A DNA stretch of 55,847 nt, from positions 1 through 55,847 of the forward strand of contig JANQRB010000063.1 in assembly GCA_028284775.1 (NCBI GenBank), given 5' to 3'. The notes below the pieces were generated by a model. That model worked only from the letters and a program-made list of their open reading frames with translations. It did no database searches and had not been told where the DNA came from. Origin of the DNA: Candidatus Kapaibacterium sp. Lineage in GTDB: Bacteria > Bacteroidota > Ignavibacteria > Kapaibacteriales > UBA7675. Both the position numbers and the translations under genes were made by a program. Below are positions 37,579-47,707 of the stretch, in pieces. Positions within the stretch are counted from its first letter, which is position 1. Each line of letters begins with the position of its first letter.

Positions 37579-40500
37579 ATGAAACTTTCAGGAAAGTGCA
37601 AAAGAGAAGCGACGAGTAAACAGGCCGGCCGTCATCTGCTGCTGCTGGCACTGGCCTGCCTGCTGTGCGACGCCGAGCTCCATGCTCAAAACTGGCACTG
37701 GGGTGTTCACTCCGTTTCCAGCGTGAGTAATAACGGTTTGCAATGCCACGGCGTGGGACATACGCCGGACGTCATTCCCGGCGCAGGAATGTACAATACC
37801 GGTGAATACTGGAGCCAGGTACAGACCAGCTTCGGCGGTGGAGTCATCATGCCGGCCTCTGTCGGACTTAACGACGCCTATGTCTGCAAATTTGACGGCA
37901 GCGGCAATTTCCTCTGGGCCAATGCCATGCAGGGCTCCAAGCGCGAAGTAGGGATGAAAGTAGTCGCCGACCGCTATGACAATTGCTATGTCGTCGGTAA
38001 TTTTTCGAGCGATCAGTTAACGCTGTATTCGTCCAATGGCGCAACGATGACGATTAACAATGCGAGCAATGGCGGGACGACGAGCGATGTTTTTGTCGCT
38101 AAGTATGATCCGAACGGCTTTCTGCTATGGGCAATATCCTGCGGTGGGACAGAGGACGAGCGCGGCATCGACATCGCCATGGGGCACCAAACACAAAGCA
38201 CGGTGCTCATCACGGGCGGTTTTTTCAGTCCCCAGGCTGCCTTCGGCAGCACGATATTAAACAACGTCAATCCCTCCGGCAATAAAGAAGATGCCTATGT
38301 TGCCGTACTTGATGTCACGAATGGCCTCGTCCTTAATGCCTGGTCCTACGGCGGCACCGGCCACGACGTCGGAATGAGCCTCATATCCGACGGTACGACC
38401 CATATCCATGTGACGGGTAGTTTCTCCAGCTCGTTGATGCCGATGGGAATGACGAACCTTTCGACAAACGGCGCTGATGATATGTTTCTGACCGATATCG
38501 ACTTCAACAGCGGTGTGCCCAACTGGGCGGTCAGCGCCGGCAGTGTGAGCAACGACGCCGGCCTGTCCCTCGCAGCTGCCGGACCATACCTCTATGTGGC
38601 CGGTATCTACCGTAATGCGATAAACTTCGGTGGACCCTCGCTTGCGCCGGCTGGCGGCGCCGATGCCTTTCTGGCGCAATACGATTTAAGCGGTGCCGCT
38701 CAGTGGGCGCGGCCCATCGCCGGTTCTGATACGGAACAGGCCTTATGCGTTACGGCCTGGTGCGACAACATTTATGTCGGCGGCCGGGTGGCGTCGCAGT
38801 CGATAAATCTCGGGAATACGACACTCAGCAATCCAACCAATGGGATCGCCGCTTTCCTGATTAAGTACAACGATGCGGGCGTCGACCTGTGGAGCGTTGT
38901 ACCCGCCATACATACCGATCAATCCGTATTGGAAGACCTTGTGGTGTTTGCAGGCCCTGGCGGCACGCTTAACGATTTTAACGTCGGTCTCTGCGGCAAC
39001 TTTATCGACATGGTCGACTTCGGGCCATATTGGTTTGCCGGCGGTGGCGGCATCGAAGGCTTTGTCTGCGAATTCGACGATAATTTTTCCTTTAACCTGA
39101 CGGCGGGCGGTACATTTTGCGCCACCGACCCAGCGGTGAATTTCAGCGCCGTTCCGTCGGGCGGAACCTGGTCGGGGCCGGGAATTACCGATCCCGTTCT
39201 CGGGACTTTCGACCCCAATGCCGCCGGTACCGGCACGCATACGATAACGTATTCGCTGGCGCTCGGTACGTCCTGTGTTTTGAGTAAAACCGCCCAGGTG
39301 ACGGTTTATGCCGTCAACTGGCCGAAACACCCGCTGCCCACGCTCGCGGCAAGCGCCTACGCAACGGAAGTGATCGGCTCGCACCTGGCAGGCGACGGTC
39401 AGTACTTCATCACCGGTCAGCATCTGGGGGTCGGCTCGATCGACTTCGGCGGCAATACGACACCCCTTGCGACCAATGACGCCGATATCTTCGTGGCGAT
39501 GTACGACGACTGCGGTGCGCAGTGGAGCTTCAGCGAGGGATCGCCCGGATGGAAAGACGAAGGCGTCGCGCTGAAGTACAGCGCATTCGACGGCAAGCTT
39601 TATCTGGCGGGCAACCTGGGCGGCGGTATCTCTTTGTTTAACGGCACGGGGCTGGGGGTCACGAATTCGACTGACCCGCCGCTGGCCCTGAGCATAATCG
39701 CCGCCGGTAAATCAACCGGTTTTCTGGCGCAGCTCAATCTCGACGGTAGTGTTAACTGGGTCAGCGTCATCGACCCGACGTCCGCGCACAGCAACTATGT
39801 CAGCGATATAAGCATCGACCAGGGCACCGGTATGATCTACGTCGTTGGCGACTACGATAACACGATCGATTTTTCGCCGGGCGGCGGCATCCATACCGCC
39901 CCCGGGAATGCCGGAATCTACTTAGCGAAGTACAACAACAGCGGTTTCGTGCAATGGTCGGCCGCCTATGGTATCGGCAATGTCAGCCGCGGCAAGGGCG
40001 TTGACGTGTACAACAATAATGGCGATGTACTGATTACGGGCTTTGTCGGTAAGCTGCCAGGCTTCGGCGGCAGCACTGACTATTTCGTCCGCCGTTATAC
40101 CGCCGCGGGCGGCGTCGTGATGACGATTCACACGCCAACGGATTACAACTCCTACGGCAGCGACATTGTCGCGGATCAGATCAACAGTAATCAATATTTC
40201 GTGACGGGTGCGTTCACGGATATCTTCGATCTCAGCACATCGTTTTCGCCGCTTGCGCCCTTTACATCCAATGGCAATTACGATGTGTTCAGCGTCGCCT
40301 ATGATTTCAGTAATCAGCTGCAGTGGGCTAACAGCGCCGGCGGCGCCGAACACGACGAAGGCAGGGCCATCGCTCTTGTTAATGACGACGTCTGGTACTG
40401 CGGCACGCTCAAGGATCTGGTCGTTTTGCCGGTCTGGCCCTTCACGCATTCCACGCTGAACGCAACGCCGGACATCTTTGTAGCCCGTCATAAAATCCTC

Positions 40501-41004
40501 AACGGGGCGAGCGGTACATTCACGATCAGCAACGGCAGCGGCGCGGGTGATCTGGCCGCCGATATCGCCGTTAACCAGGACGGCTTTGCCTATGTGACGG
40601 GACAGTTCGACGGCAGTCTCAGCCTTAACACGACCCTGAACGCCAATTCCACGATGGACCCCTATCTGGCGCGTCTGGAGCCCAATGGCTGGTTCCAGAA
40701 CTACTTCCGCAACGGAGCAGACGACGAAGCGAGAACAAGCGACGACCCGCAGCCCCTCCGCATCGAACTCAGTCCCAATCCCGCACAGGAAGTTCTTCGC
40801 GTGCAGATCGACGTCGCAGTCGATGACTTTGACACTGAGATTGTGATAATGGATCTTCGCGGTGCGCTCGTCCATCGTTCCGTACTTAATGGCGCCGGAC
40901 CTCATAGCCTGCGTGTTAACCTGCGCGAACTGAGTGCCGGCAGCTACTATGTGCGCGTACGCAACGGCCTGTATCAGGCCTCGCAATCCTTCGTGCGGTA
41001 TTAG
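37579..41004 (+). CDS. Giant SBBP-repeat beta-propeller protein with T9SS sorting domain, paralogue 2 of 3
   Basis: The product has 1141 residues. A signal peptide covers about 1-38 (LLLLALACLLC, ends LHAQ, mature start NWHWGV). It has the same architecture as its neighbours: SBBP strands (for example DVFVAKYDPNGFLLWAISCGG), a central Ig-like domain (GGTWSGPGI, THTITYSLAL), a second SBBP half (IYLAKYNNSGFVQWSAAYGIG) and a sorting domain (about 1055-1141, LSPNPAQEVLRV). In its first half it is closer by eye to paralogue 3 than to paralogue 1. Around 39600-39790 (GISLFNGTGLGVTNSTDPP, IIAAGKSTG) it departs from both others, which agree with each other there. Expected surface location; ligand unknown. 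Confidence 0.94.
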   Translation: MKLSGKCKREATSKQAGRHLLLLALACLLCDAELHAQNWHWGVHSVSSVSNNGLQCHGVGHTPDVIPGAGMYNTGEYWSQVQTSFGGGVIMPASVGLNDAYVCKFDGSGNFLWANAMQGSKREVGMKVVADRYDNCYVVGNFSSDQLTLYSSNGATMTINNASNGGTTSDVFVAKYDPNGFLLWAISCGGTEDERGIDIAMGHQTQSTVLITGGFFSPQAAFGSTILNNVNPSGNKEDAYVAVLDVTNGLVLNAWSYGGTGHDVGMSLISDGTTHIHVTGSFSSSLMPMGMTNLSTNGADDMFLTDIDFNSGVPNWAVSAGSVSNDAGLSLAAAGPYLYVAGIYRNAINFGGPSLAPAGGADAFLAQYDLSGAAQWARPIAGSDTEQALCVTAWCDNIYVGGRVASQSINLGNTTLSNPTNGIAAFLIKYNDAGVDLWSVVPAIHTDQSVLEDLVVFAGPGGTLNDFNVGLCGNFIDMVDFGPYWFAGGGGIEGFVCEFDDNFSFNLTAGGTFCATDPAVNFSAVPSGGTWSGPGITDPVLGTFDPNAAGTGTHTITYSLALGTSCVLSKTAQVTVYAVNWPKHPLPTLAASAYATEVIGSHLAGDGQYFITGQHLGVGSIDFGGNTTPLATNDADIFVAMYDDCGAQWSFSEGSPGWKDEGVALKYSAFDGKLYLAGNLGGGISLFNGTGLGVTNSTDPPLALSIIAAGKSTGFLAQLNLDGSVNWVSVIDPTSAHSNYVSDISIDQGTGMIYVVGDYDNTIDFSPGGGIHTAPGNAGIYLAKYNNSGFVQWSAAYGIGNVSRGKGVDVYNNNGDVLITGFVGKLPGFGGSTDYFVRRYTAAGGVVMTIHTPTDYNSYGSDIVADQINSNQYFVTGAFTDIFDLSTSFSPLAPFTSNGNYDVFSVAYDFSNQLQWANSAGGAEHDEGRAIALVNDDVWYCGTLKDLVVLPVWPFTHSTLNATPDIFVARHKILNGASGTFTISNGSGAGDLAADIAVNQDGFAYVTGQFDGSLSLNTTLNANSTMDPYLARLEPNGWFQNYFRNGADDEARTSDDPQPLRIELSPNPAQEVLRVQIDVAVDDFDTEIVIMDLRGALVHRSVLNGAGPHSLRVNLRELSAGSYYVRVRNGLYQASQSFVRY

Positions 41005-41140
41005 TACGGTCGTTGTTTAAAAAGGCAATCGTCCGATCGCCGCCGCTTTGGAGCGTAGCGATACGAGGACAATAACAGACAGACGCCCGGATCAGGTTTC
41101 GCGGCCGGGAACAGTTTGATCCGCCGGTATTTCGGATAGA

Positions 41141-41172
41141 ACAGAGGCCGTGCGCTGTGCGACGGCCTCTGT
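41141..41172 (+). terminator. Terminator hairpin after propeller paralogue 2
   Basis: ACAGAGGCCGT pairs perfectly with ACGGCCTCTGT over 11 bp with a 10-nt loop. There is only a weak T-run. It is about 140 nt past the stop codon, the same distance as after paralogue 1. Confidence 0.7.
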
Positions 41173-41300
41173 CGCCTGTCCGGCCACTGGCAAGTGTCGC
41201 GCCGCCGGAATCGTGTAAAACAGCAATTCAGGTCATACAATCCATTGCCGCACTACAGAGCTGCTAATGATTCAACTTTCAGAACTAAAGGAATTGAACT

Positions 41301-44300
41301 ATGAAACCTGTTCGACAGTTGCGATGTGAAGTCCCGGCGTTCATTTATTCCCCGCGTGTTTTGCCGTGGATTGTCCTTGGCGTCCTCCTGACCGGAGGCT
41401 CCGGGCTTCACGCGCAGAACTGGCTCTGGGGCGTCAACTCGATTTCCAACCAGGGCAATAACGGCCTGCAAGCCCACGGTGTCGGTCATACGCCCGACCA
41501 GATTCCCGGTGGCGGCATGTACAACACGGGCGAGTACTGGGATCCGGTGCAGACAAGTTTCGGCAACGGTTTTATCCTGCCGACCTCGGCGGGCTTAAAC
41601 GACGCCTACGTCTGCAAGTTCGATGCCACCGGCAGTTTTCTCTGGGCCAACGCCATGCAGGGGCCTGCGCGCGAGGCGGGGATGAAGGTCGTTGCCGACC
41701 GTTACGACAATTGTTATGTTGTCGGGATTTTTGCCAGCAGTCAGCTGACGCTGAATTCGGTTAACGGCTTAACGACGACCATCAACAATACGGGCGGTTC
41801 GTCGGGGACGAGCGACATCTTTGTCGCGAAGTACAGTCCCGCCGGCGTTTTGCTCTGGGCTCAAGCCTTCGGCGGGGTGAAAGACGACCGCGGAATCGAC
41901 ATCGCGATGGGCTTTCAGACGCAGAGCACCGTGTTGATCACGGGCGGTTTCTACAGCCCGCTGGCCAGTTTCGGCGGTACTGTCCTGACGAATGTTAACG
42001 CCTCGGGTCAGAAGGAAGACGCCTTCGTAGCGGTCCTCGATGTCAGCGGCGGCGCTGTTTTAAATGCCTGGGCCTATGGCGGCAACGGTAACGATTTCGG
42101 GATGAGTCTGCTGTCCGACGGAACGGCGCATATCCACCTAACCGGGAGCTTTGCCAGCCCGCTGATGCCGATGGGAATGACGAACCTGTCGAGCAACGGC
42201 GGGAGCGATATGTTTCTGACGGATATCGACTTTCTTACGGGGACACCAAACTGGGCCGTCAGCGCGGGCAGCGTTAACGATGATGCGGGCGTGTCGCTCG
42301 CCGCCACCGGGCCCTATCTGTATGTTGCGGGCATCTATCGCAATACGATTAACTTCGGCGGACCGACGCTGGCTCCTGCGGGCGGGGCGGATGCTTTCCT
42401 GGCGCAGTATGACTTAACAGGCGCCGCCCAGTGGGCTCGACCGATCGCCGGTCCGGATACCGAGCATGCCTTGTGTGTCGCCGCATGGTGTGACAACATT
42501 TATGTGGGCGGCCGTATGGCCTCGGCCTCGATCAATCTCGGTAGTACGACCATCACGAACTTCCCCGGATTTCCGACAGCTTTCCTCATTAAATATGACG
42601 ACACGGGTACCGACCTCTGGAGCGTCACTCCGACGATACAGACTGACAATGCCGTCATTGAAGATCTCGTGGCGTTTCCGGGCGTGAATGCCAGCCTTAA
42701 CGATTTTCATGTCGGCCTCTGTGGTAACTATATCGACGCGGTCGACTTCGGGCCTTATTTTTTCACGAGCGGCAGCGGCGTGGAAGGATTTGTTATCGAA
42801 TTCGACGACAGCTATCCCTTTAATGTCAGTCCTTCGAGCGGCACATACTGTATCACCGACCTGCCCTTTAACTTCAGCGCTGTCCCGGCGGGCGGCACAT
42901 GGTCGGGCCCCGGCATTACGGACCCCGTCCTCGGCACCTTCGATCCCGCCGTCGCGGGCATCGGCATGCACTCGATTCTCTACTCGCTGCCGCTGGGCTC
43001 TTCCTGCGTGTTGAGCTCTTCGGTCCAGATCACGGTCCTGGGCGTGGACTGGCCGAAACACCCGCTGCCGACGCTTTCAGCCCAGGCCTATGGCACGGAA
43101 GTAATCGGCTCGCACCTCGGCGGCGATGGGCAATATTTCATGACCGGCTTCTTTGTCGGACCGGGCTCGATCGACTTTGGCGGCAACACAACACCCCTCT
43201 CTGCCAACGACCCGGACATCTTTGTAACGATGTACGACGACTGCGGCGCACAATGGAGCTTCGGTACAGGATCATCGGGATGGCACGACTGGGGCGTCGC
43301 GCTCAAATACAGCCAGTTCGACGGCAAGCTCTACCTGGGCGGCAATCTGGGTGGCGATCTCCCGCAGTTTCAGGGTACCTCCGGCGGCGTTGCGAACTCG
43401 ACACATCCGGCGCTGGCCCTCAATTCACTCACCCCTGGTAAGGTAACCGGTTTCCTGGCGCAGCTCGAGCTCGACGGTACGGTTAACTGGATCAGCGTCA
43501 TCGATCCGCAATCGGCCAACAGCACGATTGTCAATGATATCGCGATCGATCAGGCCACGGGTATGATCTACGTGGTCGGCGCATTTGACAACACGGTCTC
43601 ATTCGCGCCCCCCGGCGGCACGCATACCGCACCCGGCAACACGGGCGCCTTTCTGGCGAAGTATGACAACAGTGGTTTTGTGCAATGGTCGGCCGCCCAC
43701 GGCATCGGCAACAACAGCCGCGGCAACGGCGTCGGCGTTTACAACAACAATGGCGACGTGCTTATCACCGGCTACGTCGGCAAATTGCCGGGATTCGCCG
43801 GCAACACCGACTATTTTGTTCGGCGCTATACGGCGGCGGGCGCTGTCGTGACGACTATTCACATTTCGACCGACTACAACTCCTACGGCAGCGACATCGT
43901 CGTGGATCAGAATAACAGCAATCAGTTTTTCGTGACAGGCGCCTATACGGACAAACTCGATCTCAGCACTTCGCTTTCGCCGCTGCCGACCCTGGGCTCC
44001 AACGGCAGCTACGACATATTTACCGCGGCCTATGGCTTTAACAGTCAGGTGCAATGGGCCAACACTGCCGGCGGGGTCAAATTCGACGGGGGGGAAGCCA
44101 TTGCGCTGGTTGACGACGACGTCTGGCTCTGCGGTGTGGTCGAGGATGTCGTCACCTTGCCGGTAGCGCCCTTTACGCACTCCACCCTGAACGGCACGCG
44201 TGACATTTTTGTGGCGCGTCATAAGATCGGCTCCGGCGCAAGCGGTTCCTACACGATCCGCGACGGAAGTCAATTCGATCACGCCGTTGATATCGCTGTT

Positions 44301-44732
44301 AACGACGACGGCTTCGCCTATGTGACGGGTAATTTCAGCGGCAGCCTCAGTCTGAATTCGACACTCTTTGCCAACAGTCTCACAGATCCATTTCTGGCGC
44401 GCCTGGAAATCAGCGGTTCACAGCAGAATTTCTTCCGTGACGCTGTGGTCCTTAATCCGACGGCCGACGATCTTCCGGCCGCCTTCCATGTCGCAATCAG
44501 CCCGAATCCGGCCGAAGATATTCTCCTGGTCCACATAGAGGGTACCGGGCCGGAATCTGAATTCGAGTTGCTGATCCTGGATATTCGCGGTGATGTCGTC
44601 TTGCGTTCACATGTTAACGGCAGCCGGAGCCAGCCGCTGCGGATCGATCTGCGTGATCATGCTGCCGGCAGCTATTTCCTGCGAGTCCGCGACGGCCGGG
44701 GACAGGTGACGCGTTCCTTTGTCCTGCGTTAG
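41301..44732 (+). CDS. Giant SBBP-repeat beta-propeller protein with T9SS sorting domain, paralogue 3 of 3
   Basis: The product has 1143 residues. A signal peptide covers about 1-38 (VLPWIVLGVLLTGGSG, ends LHAQ, mature start NWLWGV). SBBP strands (DIFVAKYSPAGVLLWAQAFGG), a central Ig-like domain (GGTWSGPGI), a second SBBP half and a sorting domain (about 1058-1143, ISPNPAEDILLV) are as in the two paralogues upstream. AAAGGA lies 8 nt before the ATG. The TAG stop is part of the TTAG that bounds a MITE-like repeat, so this gene has no free 3' spacer and lacks the terminator its two sisters carry; the protein is nevertheless full length. Codon pairs with GTT before AAC are strikingly frequent. 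Confidence 0.94.
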   Translation: MKPVRQLRCEVPAFIYSPRVLPWIVLGVLLTGGSGLHAQNWLWGVNSISNQGNNGLQAHGVGHTPDQIPGGGMYNTGEYWDPVQTSFGNGFILPTSAGLNDAYVCKFDATGSFLWANAMQGPAREAGMKVVADRYDNCYVVGIFASSQLTLNSVNGLTTTINNTGGSSGTSDIFVAKYSPAGVLLWAQAFGGVKDDRGIDIAMGFQTQSTVLITGGFYSPLASFGGTVLTNVNASGQKEDAFVAVLDVSGGAVLNAWAYGGNGNDFGMSLLSDGTAHIHLTGSFASPLMPMGMTNLSSNGGSDMFLTDIDFLTGTPNWAVSAGSVNDDAGVSLAATGPYLYVAGIYRNTINFGGPTLAPAGGADAFLAQYDLTGAAQWARPIAGPDTEHALCVAAWCDNIYVGGRMASASINLGSTTITNFPGFPTAFLIKYDDTGTDLWSVTPTIQTDNAVIEDLVAFPGVNASLNDFHVGLCGNYIDAVDFGPYFFTSGSGVEGFVIEFDDSYPFNVSPSSGTYCITDLPFNFSAVPAGGTWSGPGITDPVLGTFDPAVAGIGMHSILYSLPLGSSCVLSSSVQITVLGVDWPKHPLPTLSAQAYGTEVIGSHLGGDGQYFMTGFFVGPGSIDFGGNTTPLSANDPDIFVTMYDDCGAQWSFGTGSSGWHDWGVALKYSQFDGKLYLGGNLGGDLPQFQGTSGGVANSTHPALALNSLTPGKVTGFLAQLELDGTVNWISVIDPQSANSTIVNDIAIDQATGMIYVVGAFDNTVSFAPPGGTHTAPGNTGAFLAKYDNSGFVQWSAAHGIGNNSRGNGVGVYNNNGDVLITGYVGKLPGFAGNTDYFVRRYTAAGAVVTTIHISTDYNSYGSDIVVDQNNSNQFFVTGAYTDKLDLSTSLSPLPTLGSNGSYDIFTAAYGFNSQVQWANTAGGVKFDGGEAIALVDDDVWLCGVVEDVVTLPVAPFTHSTLNGTRDIFVARHKIGSGASGSYTIRDGSQFDHAVDIAVNDDGFAYVTGNFSGSLSLNSTLFANSLTDPFLARLEISGSQQNFFRDAVVLNPTADDLPAAFHVAISPNPAEDILLVHIEGTGPESEFELLILDIRGDVVLRSHVNGSRSQPLRIDLRDHAAGSYFLRVRDGRGQVTRSFVLR

Positions 44733-44905
44733 TCTTTTTTTAACTAAAATTCTTATAGATGCATGTCCCCTTGAGGTAAGGGGGTGAGGCGTGGACTGAG
44801 CGCCGAACGGGGAGGGGTTGTGAGCGTTTGAGGACTTCTTAACTCCCCTAGCCCCTCTTTCAACAAAGAGGGGAACTTGAAACAACTTAGTTGACAAAGA
44901 ATTAG
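44729..44905 (+). repeat. MITE-like intergenic repeat, copy 4 (long type), abutting a stop codon
   Basis: The element is bounded by TTAG on both sides. The left end TTAGTCTTTTTTTAACTAA mirrors, imperfectly, the right end (reverse complement CTAATTCTTTGTCAACTAAG). It carries the long-type insert and both internal hairpins. The left TTAG includes the stop codon of the upstream gene. Confidence 0.75.
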
Positions 44906-45058
44906 TGTTTTTTCAAATAAGTTATTTGCATACTGTCCTCCCCTTATGGTAAGGGGAGGTTAGGAGGGGTTATGAGTATTTAAAGACTTCTTAACTCCCC
45001 TAGCCCCTCTTTCAACAAAGAGGGGGACTTAAAATTAACTTAGTTGACAAAGCGCTAG
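44902..45058 (+). repeat. MITE-like intergenic repeat, copy 5 (short type), tandem with copy 4
   Basis: It shares the TTAG at 44902-44905 with copy 4 and ends at CTAG. Its terminal repeats are the best preserved: left TTAGTGTTTTTTCAAATAAG and right (reverse complement) CTAGCGCTTTGTCAACTAAG. It carries the short core with both hairpins, close to copy 1. Confidence 0.8.
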
Positions 45059-45212
45059 TTTTCCGCACTCCGACGGGTGAATCATGATCGTGAAGCCCGG
45101 GCTGGGTCATGTTAACACCGTGAAATCCTGCTCGTGGCGCGGCTGATTGAAGCAGGGTCCCGGTCGAGCGAAAGCGGCCGATGCGACGCGAACAGTAGGC
45201 ATATAAACAGAG

Positions 45213-45247
45213 CAGGGACCGGAGTTGCCAACAACTCCCGGTCCCTG
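45213..45247. terminator. Strong bidirectional terminator hairpin
   Basis: CAGGGACCGGAGTTG pairs with CAACTCCCGGTCCCTG over 15 bp with one bulged C and a CCAA loop. T-rich sequence follows on both strands. It is placed about 100 nt downstream of the minus-strand chemoreceptor gene, and could also stop read-through from the propeller genes. Confidence 0.8.
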
Positions 45248-45349
45248 TCTTCTGGCCTTTGTTGTTCAATGCGATTTGTTAAACTCACTCTCTCAAAGGC
45301 AAGGCTTACCGATACCCCAATGCTTTGCGTCGCTGGCCGCCTGATTTTG

Positions 45350-47707
45350 TTAATTGCGGCTCAGACTGCCATTACGCGCTGCGGGGTGGGGGGCGCGCCA
45401 GACCGCTTCTATCGCCACGCTTTCTTCGATCCGAAACCGTTCCACCAGTGCTCCGAGTTCAGTGGTCAGCTCACTGAGGTTTTCCGCTTCGCCGGCGATT
45501 GCTGCGCTGCCACCGGCCGCTTCCTGCGAGAGTGTGGAGATGGACTCGGTATAGCGGGAAATTTCTTCACTGGTGGCGCTTTGATCTTCACTGGCCCTGG
45601 CAATGCGATTAATCATTCCGACAAGACCCTGCGCTTCGCTGACTATCTGATCGAGTGACTTTCCGGCTTGTTCCGCCATCGCCGTGCCCGCCTCGACTTC
45701 GCTGCTGCCCTGGTTCATCGCACTCACCGCCGATTTCGTTTCATGCTGAATAGTCTCGATCATAGCGCCAATCTGCTTCGTGGCAGCGGTGCTGCGTTCG
45801 GCCAGCTTACGCACTTCGTCCGCCACGACGGCAAAGCCCCGTCCCTGGTCGCCGGCGCGCGCCGCCTCGATCGAGGCGTTTAAAGCCAGGAGATTCGTTT
45901 GATCGGCAATGTCGTCGATCACTTCGACAATCGTGCCTATTTCAGCGCTTGACTGAGCCAGGCGTTCCGCCATCTGCGATGATTGTTTCACGACGCCGGC
46001 GATCGAGTGCATGCGGCTGACGGTATCTCGTACGACAGCGCTTCCCTGACTGGCGACCTCTCCGCTGCCTTCGGCGGCGATGGCTGTTTGCGAGGCGTTG
46101 GCGGCGGTATCGGCGATGCTCTGAGCAATTTCGTCCACGGCACGCGCGACATCGGCGGCCTGGTCCGACTGTTTGCCGCTGCCGGCCGCGAGCTCGTCGG
46201 TGGCGGCGCGGATCTGGGCGGCGGCCGAAGACGTAGCGGCGACAGCCTGCCGTACCTGCAGCAGCATCGCGCGAATTGTGCCGACAGCCCGGTTGAAACC
46301 CTGATACAAGCGACCGATTTCGTCATCCGGGCGTTCGGCCTCCAGGTGCACCATCAGATTACCGTCGGCGAACTTTTCCATTTCACTGAGCATCAGCGCT
46401 ACACTGCGTTGCAGATAATGCTGTTGTTCCTGCGACCGCCGTACGGCCTGTTCCACTTTATACTCCACGCTTTTCTTTTCAACCTGCAACTCGGCCGCCG
46501 AGCGGGCAATGTTGTTAACCATCTCATTAAAGCTGCGGGAAAGACTGCCGATTTCGTCGATTTTATTGATACTCACCATTGCGTCCAATTCGCCTTCAGC
46601 GACCAGGTTGGCGGCATCCCGCAGCGTTCGGATCGGTTCCGCGATACTTCGCCGCACGACCAGCACACAGAGCAAAATTGTCAGGATAAGGGTAGCGAGC
46701 AGGAGCAGACCGGCAAGCCACTCGAAGCGCGTCACATCCGCCAGGAGCACGGATTCGGGGATACTCTCCACGATAGTCCATTGATGGCCCGACGATGCGC
46801 CCGCAGGGTGGAGCGTTGTGTAAGCAAAGACCCGGTCGGCGGTGGAAGCGTGGTCTCCCGAGCCGCCCGTTACTTCGGCCGAAATGGCAGGATAGTCACT
46901 TGCAAAGGACGCGCTGTGTCCCAGCTCGAATCCCCATGTTTTGCTCGCATCCGAGTGTGCCAGATATTGTCCGCGATGGTCGAGCAGCATACGCCGCTGT
47001 TCAGCCCGATCACTCTGTCCGATAACTGATTGCAGCAGCGGTCCGGCGTCGAGCGTGATGAGCAATATTCCTTCAGCCGTCGGTCGGCTTCCGTAAACCG
47101 GCACTGCATACGAGATATTCGCTTGCAGCGGTTTGAGAGGACGGTCACTTTGGTCGCGGCGCAGATACATCTGCGAGGCGAAGAGTTCGCCACGATTCAG
47201 CTCCAATACTTCCATTAAACGCTGTTCGTCAACAATCTTCAGGTCCTTGTCGCCTTTATCCGCCTTTTCATTGAATTCGTCCCGTTGAGCGGCGGCGGCT
47301 TCCATTCCATCGGCCAAAAGATATCGCACTTTCATGTAATCAGGACGCGCGCGCAGCAATCCCTTAAATATGGTGGTCAGTCGATTCCGCCATTGCTGGC
47401 TTGTGCTGCCATCCCTGGGATCGACACCGCCATTGCCGTTGGCCCGGAGCAAACCCTGCACCGGCGGCACTTCCAGCAGAAAATTCAGGTCTTCGCCCGC
47501 TAGTCTCAGGTCCGCTTCGATTGCCCGGCGCAGGTGTGACACATTACTTTCGAGTTCGGCAAGGCCGGCCGTTTCAAGAGCATCCGAGGTCGAGTGTACG
47601 CCGAGAGCCGCGTTGGCCAGCGATGCAAACAGCACGGCTGTGGCAATGATAACGGCGATCTGATACTGAACTTTGCTTCGCAGCCATGAACGAATTTTTC
47701 CGATCAT
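45350..47707 (-). CDS. Methyl-accepting chemotaxis protein with large periplasmic sensor and two HAMP units
   Basis: The product has 785 residues, starting at the ATG with GGGGGA 9 nt upstream; a TTG one codon earlier is less likely. TM1 is at about 14-35, and a periplasmic, Cache-like ligand-binding region of nearly 300 residues reaches about 330. TM2 is at about 335-357, followed by a first HAMP (about 357-410), a coiled linker, a second HAMP-like unit (about 440-490, K-F-A-D-G-N-L, DDEIGRL), and the signalling domain. Its hairpin tip contains the hallmark [20 protein letters not shown] and [15 protein letters not shown]. It should dock CheA/CheW and control motility or a Che-like pathway; no che genes are nearby and no C-terminal receptor-methylase pentapeptide is seen. 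The ligand is unknown. Confidence 0.95.
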   Translation of the reverse strand: MIGKIRSWLRSKVQYQIAVIIATAVLFASLANAALGVHSTSDALETAGLAELESNVSHLRRAIEADLRLAGEDLNFLLEVPPVQGLLRANGNGGVDPRDGSTSQQWRNRLTTIFKGLLRARPDYMKVRYLLADGMEAAAAQRDEFNEKADKGDKDLKIVDEQRLMEVLELNRGELFASQMYLRRDQSDRPLKPLQANISYAVPVYGSRPTAEGILLITLDAGPLLQSVIGQSDRAEQRRMLLDHRGQYLAHSDASKTWGFELGHSASFASDYPAISAEVTGGSGDHASTADRVFAYTTLHPAGASSGHQWTIVESIPESVLLADVTRFEWLAGLLLLATLILTILLCVLVVRRSIAEPIRTLRDAANLVAEGELDAMVSINKIDEIGSLSRSFNEMVNNIARSAAELQVEKKSVEYKVEQAVRRSQEQQHYLQRSVALMLSEMEKFADGNLMVHLEAERPDDEIGRLYQGFNRAVGTIRAMLLQVRQAVAATSSAAAQIRAATDELAAGSGKQSDQAADVARAVDEIAQSIADTAANASQTAIAAEGSGEVASQGSAVVRDTVSRMHSIAGVVKQSSQMAERLAQSSAEIGTIVEVIDDIADQTNLLALNASIEAARAGDQGRGFAVVADEVRKLAERSTAATKQIGAMIETIQHETKSAVSAMNQGSSEVEAGTAMAEQAGKSLDQIVSEAQGLVGMINRIARASEDQSATSEEISRYTESISTLSQEAAGGSAAIAGEAENLSELTTELGALVERFRIEESVAIEAVWRAPHPAARNGSLSRN

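Noticed and set aside
39922..40986. Minus-strand open frame (about 354 codons) opposite the second propeller gene; similar ones at 43599-44282 and 12736-13479
   Set aside because: Composition-driven shadows of GC-rich genes, with no recognisable domains and complete overlap with well-supported cargo genes.
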